Source: Apostichopus japonicus (Eukaryota > Echinodermata > Holothuroidea > Aspidochirotida > Stichopodidae). From it: a DNA stretch of 64,000 bases. The notes beneath the pieces were generated by a model, which was not told where the DNA came from, ran no database searches, and saw only the letters and a program-made list of their open reading frames with translations. Positions 1-10,181 of the stretch are shown in pieces. The stretch is from contig NC_092580.1 in NCBI RefSeq assembly GCF_037975245.1, forward strand, positions 26,394,501-26,458,500, written 5' to 3'. How positions within the stretch are numbered: position 1 is the first letter of the stretch; each line of letters starts with the position of its first letter. The translations under genes and the position numbers were made by a program.

Positions 1-359
1 TTACACAGTAGACAACCTAACATGGCATAGACAGGTGGTGGTCATGCTTGAAGATTGTGTCTAAAAGTTCAACATTGCAACATCCTGAATTTGCTGGTAA
101 GTTGGGTTTTGATGTTGTTGTTTTTGTCACAGAAAAAAGTACAAGTACTATGGGGACCAACTGGGGATATCGAAAACATATTTTGCACTTTTCACATTGG
201 CGATCGAGTGCAAACTTTGATAAAATGAAAAAAGTGGTTAGATACTGGAGGACTGGAAGTTCAGTAGGGGCAGCCTTAGGAAGAAGTGGAAACTTTGTTA
301 ATCACAGAGGGCATGTTACCTGTATGGATGGTGACAAGAGTGAACATACTTACATATAG

Positions 360-363
360 ACAC

Positions 364-416
<53 letters not shown>
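360..416. repeat. (CAGA)n microsatellite
   Basis: About 14 perfect tandem CAGA units follow a short CACA run. It lies just downstream of the third FHIT coding exon, within the next FHIT intron if the gene continues left. Confidence 0.95.
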
Positions 417-495
417 AGGATGGGTGGAGAATGTATAGGCTCACTAGCTTCTAGAGTATTTTACTAATATCTCAAAATGACTAAATTTGGCTTAC

Positions 496-1891
496 TTCAT
501 CGTATATGTCATCATTTTCAGCAAAATCGCCGGGCCTTCTTGGTACCACATGGACATGGACGTGCTGAGTAGAGAATGGTTTTTAAGAGATCAATGATGC
601 TTTGCCTTAATATCGTTTAACCATTTTGTTTTAAAAGGGTTTCTGGTTTAATAATAGTGCAATCTCAACAGTACTGTTTTATGGTCGTACTTCTTTCAGG
701 GCTGTGGTATTTTTAAAAACCTCTTAGAGATTTTTTTGAAACATTCCTTTGAAATAATAGGGCTCTGACTCTACCAAAAAAAATACGAACCAGTTGCCAC
801 TTCTCAAAGAAAGAGGCACCTGTGCGGCCTAGGAAACTTTAATTTCATCTCTGCTTGAGTCACTTTTACTTTGACGCATATCATGCTATGAAGATGCTAT
901 ATGGTTATTTATACACATGGTTTAAAATATACTATGCACTCTTGGTTTGCATTCATCAATACATAGGAGGACTTGAAGTGAGCCACCCTGTTCAGTAAGG
1001 GTAGCCTTAGGAAATATAGTCATGAAGATTTCATCACATCAACAATTTTTGGGGGGAGGAAATGAAGTGTTGCAATACATTCACACTGGATCACACCACT
1101 TTAGCATGATTAAAACAGTCTACACTTTGAGAGACCTAGCAATGAATGTGTGACACAAGATTCGAGGGTTCGATTCCTACCTTCGCCTGATGAGTCCCAA
1201 AAGGACAAAACCGGTCGTGAAGTGGAATTTTTCTGGTGAGTTTTTCTTTATTTATTTACTATATATCTGTCATACCACTTGCTACACATTCATTTCTTAT
1301 TTACTGCTTGGTTGGATTATGAAGAGTGGTTATTCTGTGCAAATTGTCAGATTCAAAGCACCAGGGGTGCACTACTGTATGTACAATCATAACACTTGGG
1401 TAATATGCCCTCATTGACAGTTATACAAAGCCAATTTATAGGCATTCACACACCAGTAGAATCACTGTGGTCGAGTGGTCCAGACTTTGGTCTGTGACAC
1501 AAGATCCGGGGATTCGATTCCTACCTTCGCCTGATGAGTCCCAGAAGGACGAAACTGGTCGTGAGGTGGAATTTTTCTGGTGTGTTATTCTTCATTTAAT
1601 TACTTTTTATATATATATATATATATATATATAGTCTAACAACCCCACCAACAGAACGGACGCAAAAGAGAATACACCGACAGAACAATACACCAACAAC
1701 CCTATAATCCCCGGTAACCCCGACGAGGATCCTATTTATTCATGGAGCATAACTTGAAGCTACCAGTTGTCTGATGATCGCTAAAACGCGTGAAACTCCG
1801 AGTTACAACTACTAGTATCAACATATATTTTTCGCTCTGTCCACTGGACATAGAGCACTCTGCGCCAAGATAGACGCCAACCAGCCAACTC

Positions 1892-1942
<51 letters not shown>

Positions 1943-1943
1943 G

Positions 1944-2006
<63 letters not shown>

Positions 2007-2023
2007 GTATATATATCTATCTA

Positions 2024-2094
<71 letters not shown>

Positions 2095-5000
2095 ATATAT
2101 ATATAAATATATAGAGTTGGTTGTTTGGCATCTATCTTGGCGCAGAGTGCTCTATGTCCAGTGGACATATCGGAATATATGTTGAGACTAGTTGAGACTA
2201 GTGGAACACTAGTAGTTGTAACTCGGGAGTTTCACACGTTTAGCGATCGTCAGACAACTGATAAAATCGTCAGACAAAGGAACCACACACAAAGGAGCGA
2301 ACACCAAAGAAAGGAAAATAACCCCACCAACAGAATGGACGCAAAAGAGAATACACCAACAGAAGAACAATACACCAACAACCCTATAATCCCCGGTAAA
2401 CCCGACGAGGAGCCTATATATTCATGGAGCATAACTTGAAGCATATAAATATATTAATATATACATATTAAACTCACAATTACCTTTTTGGTCTATCTGC
2501 TGCATTCAAGCTTTTGTTTTCTATAGAAATTGTTTGGCTTACGCAGTTACTTCAGTGTTACGTACTTCAACAGAATCTATAGTTTGTATCCCATGACAAC
2601 ACTGTCAAGAAATCTTTTTGTAAGCAAGCCAGGATCCAGTGAAGGTGTGGGGAAAGAAACCCCTCCCTCTCACTTCTCAACATCAAAATAAAAACAAACA
2701 GAATTAAAAGAATTAATTAGCAAAACCTTGCACGCAGACATAATTTTAATACAGGCTAAATTTGCCTCACAAAGCAACACCAGTCTCATTTTGTTCTGGA
2801 GAGGGGACTCCCCTCCCCCCCCCCCCAAGGAAAAGAACCCTAATTGTGAGTCAGCTATACTATGTCTGGGGCAGACCCTCTGCAATTTAACAACTTCTGG
2901 ACCTGCCTCTTGAAAGAAGTTCATATCCATATCTTTTTTTTTATTCTCTCGATCTTTGGAGTAAAATTTTTCATTGTTCCACAGATAGCTATGGATAAAA
3001 ATCAATGATTGGACATCAGATCTACTAAAACTGCTCGACAACTGAATGCTAAGAACAAGATTTGGTTGAGTTTTCATCAATGTAACAGCTTCCTCTCGAC
3101 ATAGACATACCCTCTACACCTGTTATGACTCAATACTTTCTCTTGAGCATAAACCGTTACCAAACAGCAGACAATGAACCGTCGTCTAGAGATGGGACAT
3201 GGAGAATTTGTAACTATTGGAAATACTTGATATCAACTTCTGGAGACAGTTTATCAATTTTGACTGTTTTTTACTGTGACAGTACTTAACGTATTAAGGT
3301 AATAATAGTATGTCCTCGGTTATTGTGAGTCACCTGAAAAATTATTTCATAGTGTTTAGATAAACAGTTGTTCAGCTGGTAAAAGAATAACAAGTACAAT
3401 CTCATTGTGACAGTAAAGTTGAAGCGTTTAACAAAAGTCACCAATTGTTTAAATCTTCTGTTTCTTCAAAATCTAATGGCACTATTGCAAAACTCTTAAA
3501 TGTACAATACTTCCATGCTGGGTTTAGAGTGGCTCAGCTAATCACATGACTTTCCTTTGATAATAACTATACTAGCAATTAATTCCTCCATAATTATTAA
3601 GGTGGGATGTTTTCATGTATGAATTTACTGATTGGAAGGACCTACATTAAGACTGGATACTTACTTGAACTGTCTGTCCTGCATCAGGTCCGTCCTGGAT
3701 GGCAATAGATAGTGAGGTAGCCTTAAAGTGTCCTTCTAGGTTCTTTGATACACTTTGTGCGGTCTGAAACAAGTCTGCTATTTCATTCTGTGTTAGTCCG
3801 GCAAATCTCTCTACTAGTCTAAGTGGTGAAATTAAGATATCTGCAATTTGTTAACAAATACTGTTAAGGTCAAAATCAGTGGTTTATCCTACCTTAGAAG
3901 TTACATTACAAAACTGTTGCAAAGATTCCAATCAATTTCTTGCATACACAGAGCATAAACAAACTACTACACAAAAATGAACAAGAGACTAATCACTGTT
4001 GACCCAGTTCAAAGCAACTTGGTATGCTAATTGCACAGAAATTTTCTGTTCTTTGGTTTTATTAATGTCGCAAGAGATTCTATGGTTCCATGCTGTTCAA
4101 AAAATCAATTTCCAGACTTTTCAAGACCAAACATGTATTCTTGGTTTTAATATGATGCCTACACATGATGTGAGAGAAATGTTAGGCTACCTATAGTAAG
4201 CCTAACAATTGTAACTCTTGCTAAAATCTATCTCTAAATTGCAAAATTATTGGAAATTCATAGGAAAAAATACATCTTAAACTGCCAGCTCCAGACAAAA
4301 ATGTTCTTTTTGTCAAAGAGAGAAACCATTTCTTAAAAAGTTATGAAAAACAAAACATGCTCAAATGAGGATTTTTCTTCCAATATCCAAACTAAAATTC
4401 AAGGATTTCCAAGACCCAGAAAGGAGGTTTTTCTCAATATCTACTTTTCCTATTTTCCAGACTGCATTGTAAGCATGAGATTCTTCAGCCGTATGAGAGA
4501 CTCTATAACTTTTCAAAGCCAATATAAGTACGCAGAGTAGGCCTAAGATTCTTTCCCATTATAATTACTCACACCTACCCTACCTTACATAAGACATTAT
4601 CACCAAAACTGGCACTTATAAACAGCAGAAAAATGACACCTTGGGTAGTGTGGGGAAGGAGATCTGTGGCTGAATAAAAGAGTGAGGTGCATTGGTTCCA
4701 ATCTACAGTACAAGTAGAGGAAGATCGATGGTTTCAGATTTGACTGAAGGCAATAAAACATAAATTCCTTTATTATTTACACTTTTTTGAAAATATTAAT
4801 GTCACAGAAATGTTGATCAATTTATTCTACTTATGATCACACAAAGCAAGCTAAATGTAAAAATGACATCATCGCAAAATGCTCATAGACAGCAGACACA
4901 TTAAGCTGTTCGTCTAAGTATGGCAGTGTTATTTGATATGAATATGAATATGAATGTAAGAGACTGACTTCGGTCAGCCTGCGGCTTTGATAAGCCAATG

Positions 5001-5300
5001 AGGCTTCTTGTTGAGTTCCTGCTTGTAGGAGGATCAGAAATACATTTGTAAAGTTATCGACCATAAGTTGATGAAACAACTGATCAAATAAAAAAAATTT
5101 ACATGAAAGAAACAAAAGCATTATACATTATGGAAAGACTGCAAGGTAAAGGATACGTCCAGGTACAACTGGCTTTCGATTGACAAAAGCAAATGAGAGC
5201 TTCGACTTGAAGAAGACTGCAGATGATTGGACTATGTGTTGACCAAATCTAAATGTGGCCATGTTTACATCATTGTTGGTAGGTGAAGTCATTTACTGGC
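496..5300 (-). CDS. FHIT: FHIT, bis(5'-adenosyl)-triphosphatase (partial, C-terminus off the left edge)
   Basis: This is a HIT-family dinucleoside polyphosphate hydrolase that splits Ap3A into AMP and ADP in the cytosol. Coding exons on the minus strand are 5262-5157 (ATG at 5262, 35 codons plus one base), 3840-3665 and 564-496. Junction phases agree (1, then 0) and all introns are GT-AG. The exon with the ATG begins at an acceptor near 5301, so 5263-5300 is 5' UTR. The protein reads MATFRFGQH... then [34 protein letters not shown] and [14 protein letters not shown]. These match human FHIT segment by segment, and the catalytic His triad (HVHVHV) is intact at residues 95-100. The family is about 147 residues long. 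Here 117 are present, and the last roughly 30 residues must lie left of position 1. The 3.1-kb intron 565-3664 holds hammerhead-bearing repeats. No upstream non-coding exon was found. Confidence 0.93.
1120..1250 (+). repeat. SINE-like repeat copy 1 with degraded hammerhead
   Basis: The copy shares a block running from TGACACAAGAT through a tRNA B-box-like GGTTCGATTCC to GTGGAATTTTTCTGGTG with the copy at 1440-1590. The shared block includes a hammerhead ribozyme core. The A-box end is poorly conserved. The 3' part runs into A/T-rich sequence. The two copies are 344 bp apart in the same orientation. Confidence 0.6.
1173..1228 (+). ncRNA. Hammerhead ribozyme motif 1 (type I, core mutated)
   Basis: The 5' strand of stem I, ATTCC..CTTCGC, is followed by CTGATGA, stem II GTCC/GGAC, then AAAA where GAAA is required, a minimal stem III (A-U, C-G) and the cleavage base C1216. 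The 3' strand GTGAAG.TGGAAT closes stem I. The G12 to A change at 1207 should abolish self-cleavage. One stem I pair differs from motif 2 (T-A instead of T-G) and pairing is kept. The element is in the FHIT intron, on the opposite strand to the gene. Confidence 0.7.
1440..1634 (+). repeat. SINE-like repeat copy 2 with intact hammerhead, AT-microsatellite tail
   Basis: The head reads TGTGGTCGAGTGGTC... then a GATTCGATTCC B-box-like segment, the hammerhead at 1517-1572, and an AT-rich tail ending in about 13 TA repeats. The layout suggests a tRNA-like SINE head joined to, or overlapping with, a self-cleaving ribozyme. The stem I sequence and the B-box overlap. Confidence 0.6.
1517..1572 (+). 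ncRNA. Hammerhead ribozyme motif 2 (type I, core intact)
   Basis: Stem I is two helices. CTTCGC (1525-1530) pairs with GTGAGG (1561-1566, two G-U wobbles), and ATTCC (1517-1521) pairs with GGAAT (1568-1572), with a small internal loop between. The core CTGATGA is at 1531-1537. Stem II is GTCC/GGAC with loop CAGAA, then GAAA at 1551-1554. Stem III is minimal (A-U, C-G, loop UG). The cleavage nucleotide is C1560, following GGU, which satisfies the NUH rule. Every invariant core base of the hammerhead family is present. Confidence 0.8.
1765..1810 (+). ncRNA. Hammerhead ribozyme motif 3 (Penelope type)
   Basis: Stem I AGTTGT (1765-1770) pairs perfectly with ACAACT (1805-1810). The core is CTGATGA at 1771-1777. 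Stem II is CGC/GCG (3 bp), followed by GAAA at 1792-1795. Stem III is ACTC/GAGT, a short hairpin. The cleavage base is T1804. All invariant residues are present. Confidence 0.8.
1892..2105. repeat. Compound microsatellite (TATATG)n and (CTGT)n
   Basis: Runs of TATATATG-type repeats are followed by about 15 CTGT units and a few CTAT units. The tract sits at the centre of the inverted Penelope-like copies. Confidence 0.95.
2214..2259 (-). ncRNA. Hammerhead ribozyme motif 4 (Penelope type, minus strand)
   Basis: This is the inverted partner of motif 3. Stem I AGTTGT/ACAACT is intact. The core reads CTGACGA, where position 7 is free to vary. Stem II is CGC/GTG with a wobble, then GAAA, with stem III ACTC/GAGT. 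It differs from motif 3 in the core N7 base, the stem II closing pair and the loop lengths, but every pairing is kept. Confidence 0.8.
2445..3664. other. FHIT intron sequence without recognised features
   Basis: Nothing beyond a poly-C run near 2815 is seen. Open frames here are short and on both strands, without coding character. Confidence 0.6.
4937..5040 (+). repeat. SINE 3' tail fragment
   Basis: The segment GACTGACTTCGGTCAG...CTTTGATAAGCCAATGAGGC is shared with the full SINE at 55937-56143 and the fragment at 9066-9125. It ends just before the first FHIT coding exon. Confidence 0.6.
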
Positions 5301-6410
5301 CTGGAAGAAACAATTTAAATTGGTATGAGGGAAACTACACTGGCGAATTTTATTCAGCTCAAAATGTTTAACAACAGATAATTCAATAAAAAATGGAATG
5401 TTAATATGAAAATTGCATTGAGCCCTGTCATTTTTTCTGGGCTTTTAGGGCAGTAAGATGGAAAAGGTCGAAGTTTAAATTTGGCAAACACACATTGAGA
5501 CTATAAGTTGTAAGACAATTATTTTGTGCACAGACTGATTAATGTAAAATGTAAGAACTAAACAGAACTAAGCCATAGGGTTACCCAGAGTACAGATACA
5601 ACTGTCTATAAATCAGCTAATTAAAACCACAATAAGTCTTGGAGCTTAGAGATACTGGCCACAACTTCCTGCTTAATAGAGCCAGGAGATAATCTTCTTT
5701 GTAAACAAAAATTGATTTTTCAATGCATTTCATTTGGAAGTCCTGGATTAGTTCACTACAGCTTGTCCAGTTCTGCGTAAATGTAGGTTCTTGGGCCCTA
5801 CATCATTTTTAAGACATTCAGATTCCACTCAAGAGATTTACCGTAAGAGTTACTAATTGTGAAGCTGGATGAGGGAAGGCAATGAAATGGGTTGGGGGAG
5901 GAAGTAGCCCTGTGTAAATGATCTTTTAAACTTGTTCTCGGTATATAGTAACTTGCAAAAACTCTTCGTACAATACACATAGTGTTCAAAGTTTCTAAAG
6001 GGACATGTGTTGTAAGTCAAAAAACCATAATTTGTTCCTCTCAAGAATTCATACCACATATACATTGTAACATTTTGATGAAAACTGACAATCGTTTTTA
6101 AATGCCTAATGGCTTAATAAGGAGACGGAAGCAAGAACTTGCACATAAAAAGAGGTTTTCAAAGGTGTTGTATTTAAAGCAAAGAAAGTAGACCTACTTA
6201 ATAGGTATAGATTACAAATTCTGAAAGATATTTTTTACAGGCAGACACTAACTTTTAATTGTGATCTATAAGACTTGAAAAACATTGTACTGTAAGAGAG
6301 ATCTAGACATTAAAGAAAGTTTATCTTCAAGTTTCATAATTTCTATTTGATTTTTCATTGCTTCCAGATACATTTAAGCAGTTTCTTATGGTTTATTTCT
6401 GTTTCTTCCA
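5301..6410. other. Upstream of FHIT coding exons, no feature seen
   Basis: No further FHIT exon, no CpG-rich promoter and no repeat with recognisable ends were found here. Confidence 0.5.
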
Positions 6411-6411
6411 G

Positions 6412-6515
6412 AACTGGAAGAAACCAAGTATTCCCAGAAGAAACCAAGTATTCCCAGAAGAAATCAAGTATTCCCAGAAGAAACCAATTATTCCCAGAAG
6501 AAACCAAGTATTCCC
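6412..6515. repeat. 20-bp minisatellite, about 5 copies
   Basis: The unit AAGAAACCAAGTATTCCCAG is repeated with few changes. Open frames on both strands arise from the repeat and are not counted as genes. Confidence 0.9.
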
Positions 6516-6593
6516 AATTTCTTTGTTTCTTCCCAAAGAAACTGAACGCTGATGTGAGCAGCAACAAGGTTGACATGACTACATGCAGTTTAA

Positions 6594-6939
6594 AGGCATT
6601 GAAGACGCGCCCCAAACCGGGTGCGGCCATCAGGAAAAGTTAACTTTCCGTTGCTTGCAAGTGACATTTTGTTTGTCGCTACAAAACGCAGACAGTAATG
6701 AAACGTGATACCTTGTTATCTTTAGCTGGACCTGGGATGTCCATCACTGTATGTACTGTGGGTATTGACAGCAGCTGTATGTACTGACTGTACACTAGTG
6801 TCTAATTACCGACGGTAGCAAGTTGTGTGTGTATTTTCTGGGATCGATGGTGGCGTCTAACACTGCTGTTACACCTCATTCAAAACTAGGTCACATTACC
6901 GGCATTAGATGTTTCTTTTTGGGCGAGTCTTCACACCCA
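6594..6939. mobile_element. TTAA-flanked MITE, copy 1
   Basis: It has inverted ends AGGCATTGAAGAC and GTCTTCACACCCA, flanked by TTAA on both sides (6590-6593 and 6940-6943). It has no coding capacity. It is a sister of 7500-7880. TTAA target sites are typical of piggyBac and Kolobok elements. Confidence 0.75.
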
Positions 6940-6943
6940 TTAA

Positions 6944-7495
6944 GTAGTTACCCTACCACTACCCAATTCCATCCATCTATCAGTCATGCATAAAATACTG
7001 TAGTGAAACTTTTTCCAAAGCATCAGTGCTAGCAAACATGTTCATGGCAAATTCAGCAAGGTTTGCCAACCCTGGGCCACCACATGTTACGTTGGTGGAA
7101 AAAAGCTTTACATGGAAGTTAAAGCACAAAAAATACTATAATAACACAAACATTTAATATATATACTATTGCTATTTTGCCAGCTACAAATACTTATTAC
7201 TCCTGAACAGCCATTACTACATAACTCTCACAACACTATCCCACTGCAAACCATCCTGAAGTCCTAATGGAAGTGGATATAAAAAGTTTGTACAGGTAAC
7301 ACTCTTTTTTTATGAAATCCAATATGTTAAAATGCAATAAGTTTGCAGTCCTGCTTCAGGATTACTAGAAAATGCATAATTTTATGCACACTGCGAGTGG
7401 ATAAACACAAGAGCACTAGCCTACTCCGTCTATAGTTGCCCGATCCAATCATAGGGAAAGGCCAGCTGCAAGTTAAGCATGTATAACAACTAGCC
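6944..7495. other. Spacer between the two TTAA MITEs
   Basis: No feature is seen here. Confidence 0.5.
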
Positions 7496-7499
7496 TTAA

Positions 7500-7880
7500 A
7501 GGCATTGAAGACTCGCCCCAAACCGTGTGACTGAAAAAGTTAACTTTCTGTTGCTTGCAAGTGAATTATTTTCGTGTCGCTACAAAATGCAGACAGTAAT
7601 GAAACGTGATACCTTTATCTAGACCTGAGATGTCCATCGCTGCTATGTACACTGTGTTGTGGGTATTGATCGTAGCTGTATGTATTGACAGTGCAATAGT
7701 GTCTTATCAGGGAGATGCTACTTAGAGTAGCAGCTCCCTGGTCTTATTACCGACGGTAGCAAGCTGTGTGTGTATTTTTTGGGATCGATGGTGGTGTGTA
7801 ACATTTCTTTTACACCTTATTGGAAACTAGGTCAGATTACCGGCATGAGACGTTTCTTTGTGCGCGAGTCTTCAAAGCCT
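7500..7880. mobile_element. TTAA-flanked MITE, copy 2, with hairpin insert
   Basis: The ends AGGCATTGAAGAC and GTCTTCAAAGCCT are flanked by TTAA (7496-7499, 7881-7884). It is collinear with copy 1 at 6594-6939 except for the 33-bp palindrome at 7708-7740, which copy 1 lacks. Confidence 0.8.
7708..7740. repeat. 33-bp palindromic micro-insertion
   Basis: It begins CAGGGAG and ends CTCCCTG. The arms fold onto each other with a short loop. It is flanked by GTCTTAT on both sides (7701-7707, 7741-7747). Copy 1 of the host MITE gives the empty site. Similar units occur at 53478-53513 and 53521-53555. Confidence 0.7.
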
Positions 7881-8447
7881 TTAAGCAGGTCTTAAACTCC
7901 TAAGTCTAAATAGCCTAGTGTCAGAATGTTGTTTACTTCCTAACAAAGTTTGGACCGGTTTTGCGGGTCAGAAGTATCAGATATTTTAGAGCGCAAGTTT
8001 AAGATACTTTAACCTGGGGCCAATAAGTACTGCGGGTTCCGAGCTATGCTGTGGGTTCCATGCAACTGATTTTTCTCGTGGAACTAGGCCTACCCCTCGG
8101 GCCTAACTGTAATTTTTACGGCGATTCCAGAATGTTGTTAACATATCATGTTTATGGAGCTCAATTATTCAACGTAGGCAATCTTTTAGAAGCTCCCATA
8201 TTTAACAACATTCAGTTGAATGAAATCCAAATTTTTCACCTCAAAAAGTGAAAGGGAACTGTAGGCCAGGCTAGAACTTCAAGCCGTCAACATCTGAAGA
8301 GAGAAGGTTTGTATCTTACTATCCGCTGGTTTCTAGCCTTCAAAGTTATAGACAAATTGGTCAGCTATGATGATCCCACCGGCTCTCACTATATTCTAAG
8401 TCTTCCATACACTTTTAGCTACGTCCATATGGAACGCCAAAAGGACA

Positions 8448-8705
8448 ACAGGTGGCGCTGCCACCCTTAACAGGAGGTGCTACTACTCTAAACAGGAGGT
8501 GCTACTACTCGAAACAGGAGGTGCTACTACTTTAAACAGGTGGTGCTACTACTCCTAAGTGAAGAGGCTACTGTAAAAAGGTGGCGCTACTACTCTAAAT
8601 ACGCGATTCTACTATTGCTACAGGCGGCGATGCTACTGTAAATTAGTAGCGCTACTACCCTACACGGAAGGTGCTACTACTCCAAATTGGAGTCGCTACT
8701 ACTCA
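8448..8705. repeat. 22-bp degenerate minisatellite
   Basis: About a dozen diverged units are built around AGGAGGTGCTACTACTC. They alternate between clean copies and copies changed to GGTGGCGCTACTACTCT. No gene overlaps. Spacer sequence on both sides (7885-8447 and 8706-9065) shows nothing else. Confidence 0.85.
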
Positions 8706-9065
8706 ATAACCAAGGCGTCTTTCCAAAACAATATGCACATAGGTGGTATTATGAAAGTCAATCTAGGTGCATATGCAAATCACATTCTTTTCAGACAAGA
8801 CCAACCAATCGCAAGTCATCTTTGTGTTTTTCGAGGAGGACAGTTCTACTACAAGAAGCTTCAGCTTTGAATGCGTCTGGACACGTTTTACTCGGTGACT
8901 CTTTGTATTCAGGTTTAAATATGTGTATGATCCATTAATATATGTTACTAGTATATATAAATATGGGGAACATCGGGATTTAATTTCATCATGGAAGACT
9001 GTCATATTCAAATTTTTGTATTAATTCATTTATTGTATCTACAGATCTACTGTCATCCTGTTTGA

Positions 9066-9125
9066 ATACTGAGGTTTTGATAAGCCAATGAGGCTTCTTC
9101 GCGAGTTCCTGCTTCTAGGAGGATC
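9066..9125 (+). repeat. SINE 3' tail fragment
   Basis: GATAAGCCAATGAGGCTTCT followed by CGCGAGTTCCTGCT matches the tail of the SINE at 55937-56143. Confidence 0.55.
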
Positions 9126-9243
9126 TAAAATATATGCATACATACATCCCTGTTGTTCTCTTGGCGTTCCATGCAAACAGGTAGTGCTTCTACCCTTTAC
9201 CAACCATAATATAATCAAGGTCAAGGAGGTCATTTGGGAAATT

Positions 9244-9620
9244 TACTGGGGGCCACCAGTCGACAGGCCGGCTGCTGGGGTACACGGCCGTGTACCGGAG
9301 CCTACGGGGCGGCCGGTCGACAGGCTGCTGAGGTCCACGACCGTGTACCGCAGCACACTGGGGGCCACCAGTCGGCAGAGGTACACGAGGGTGTGCCGGA
9401 GCGTGCCGAGGCCCCAGTCGGCAGGCTGGCTGCTGAGGTACACGAAGGTGTGCCGGAGCACACTGGGGGCCGCCGGTCGGCAGGATGGCTGCTGAGGGTA
9501 CACGAGGCTGTGCCGGAGCACACTGGGGGCCGCCGGTCGGCAGGCTGCTGAGGTCCACGACCGTGTACCGCAGCACGCTGGGGGCCGCCGGCGGCAGGCA
9601 GGCGGCTGAGGTCCACGAAG
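9244..9620. repeat. GC-rich minisatellite, unit about 58 bp
   Basis: About six units are built on CACTGGGGGCCGCCGGTCGG, GCTGCTGAGGTACACGA and GTGTGCCGGAGCA. It is far richer in GC than its surroundings. Frames stay open on both strands because the unit lacks stops. The repeated peptides vary by whole units and there is no codon signal, so I do not call a gene. Nothing is seen in 9621-10181. Confidence 0.85.
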
Positions 9621-10181
9621 CCAACGCCCCCTCCCTGGATAAGCGTCTGCTTAATATGCTTTGCAAAACATGTTTCTGGCAATTCTAAAACTACAATGAA
9701 AATGTAGTGAAATTTTCCGACTGTCAATAGCCGACATGTTGGCGTTCCATTGCACATGCAGCAACACTTCATATAATGACCTGTTAAAGTTCGACGTCTT
9801 GCTATATAAGTGAATCCAAACGTCTTCATTGTGGACAGCCGATAGCTAACATATGTCTACACAAAGGAATTAAATGAATGATGTCAAATTGCTTCATTTG
9901 TTATAAATATTCATTTCAACATCAGATATGACACAAGAATTTTTTATTTGGCAACATAGGTAAAATGATGTTCTTCGTTTGATTGTTGCGCTTATAACGA
10001 ACATTTCGACATGTATATATGTATACGACACTGATCAAGAACAGAGCCGTATACGGCTGTGATCAAGAAAACACAAGACTGCCATCTATATAAGCAGCTG
10101 AACAAGATACTATAAAATAAGAATATCAGAAATCAATTAACAAATGTTTGAGCACAAACGGATGCTAATACGGGCTTATAA

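Larger units (their letters stand above)
1634..2444. mobile_element. Penelope-like element remnant in foldback arrangement
   Basis: A block beginning CCCCACCAACAGAACGGACG (1644) recurs in the same orientation at 2322 and continues to TTCATGGAGCATAACTTGAAG. Between these blocks, 1765-1895 and 2112-2260 are inverted copies of each other. Both include a hammerhead and a segment with CACTGGACATAGAGCAC or its complement. The centre is a TATATG and CTGT microsatellite. Hammerheads of this form are a documented feature of Penelope-like retroelement terminal repeats. No reverse transcriptase is visible here. Confidence 0.6.

Noticed and set aside
48-359. 103-codon open frame at the left edge
   Set aside because: No recognisable domain and no fitting splice context. 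It lies opposite FHIT, whose missing last exon is not found here either.
9190-9829. Overlapping frames of 92-175 codons over the GC-rich repeat
   Set aside because: Open on both strands with repeat-derived peptides. This is a composition effect.
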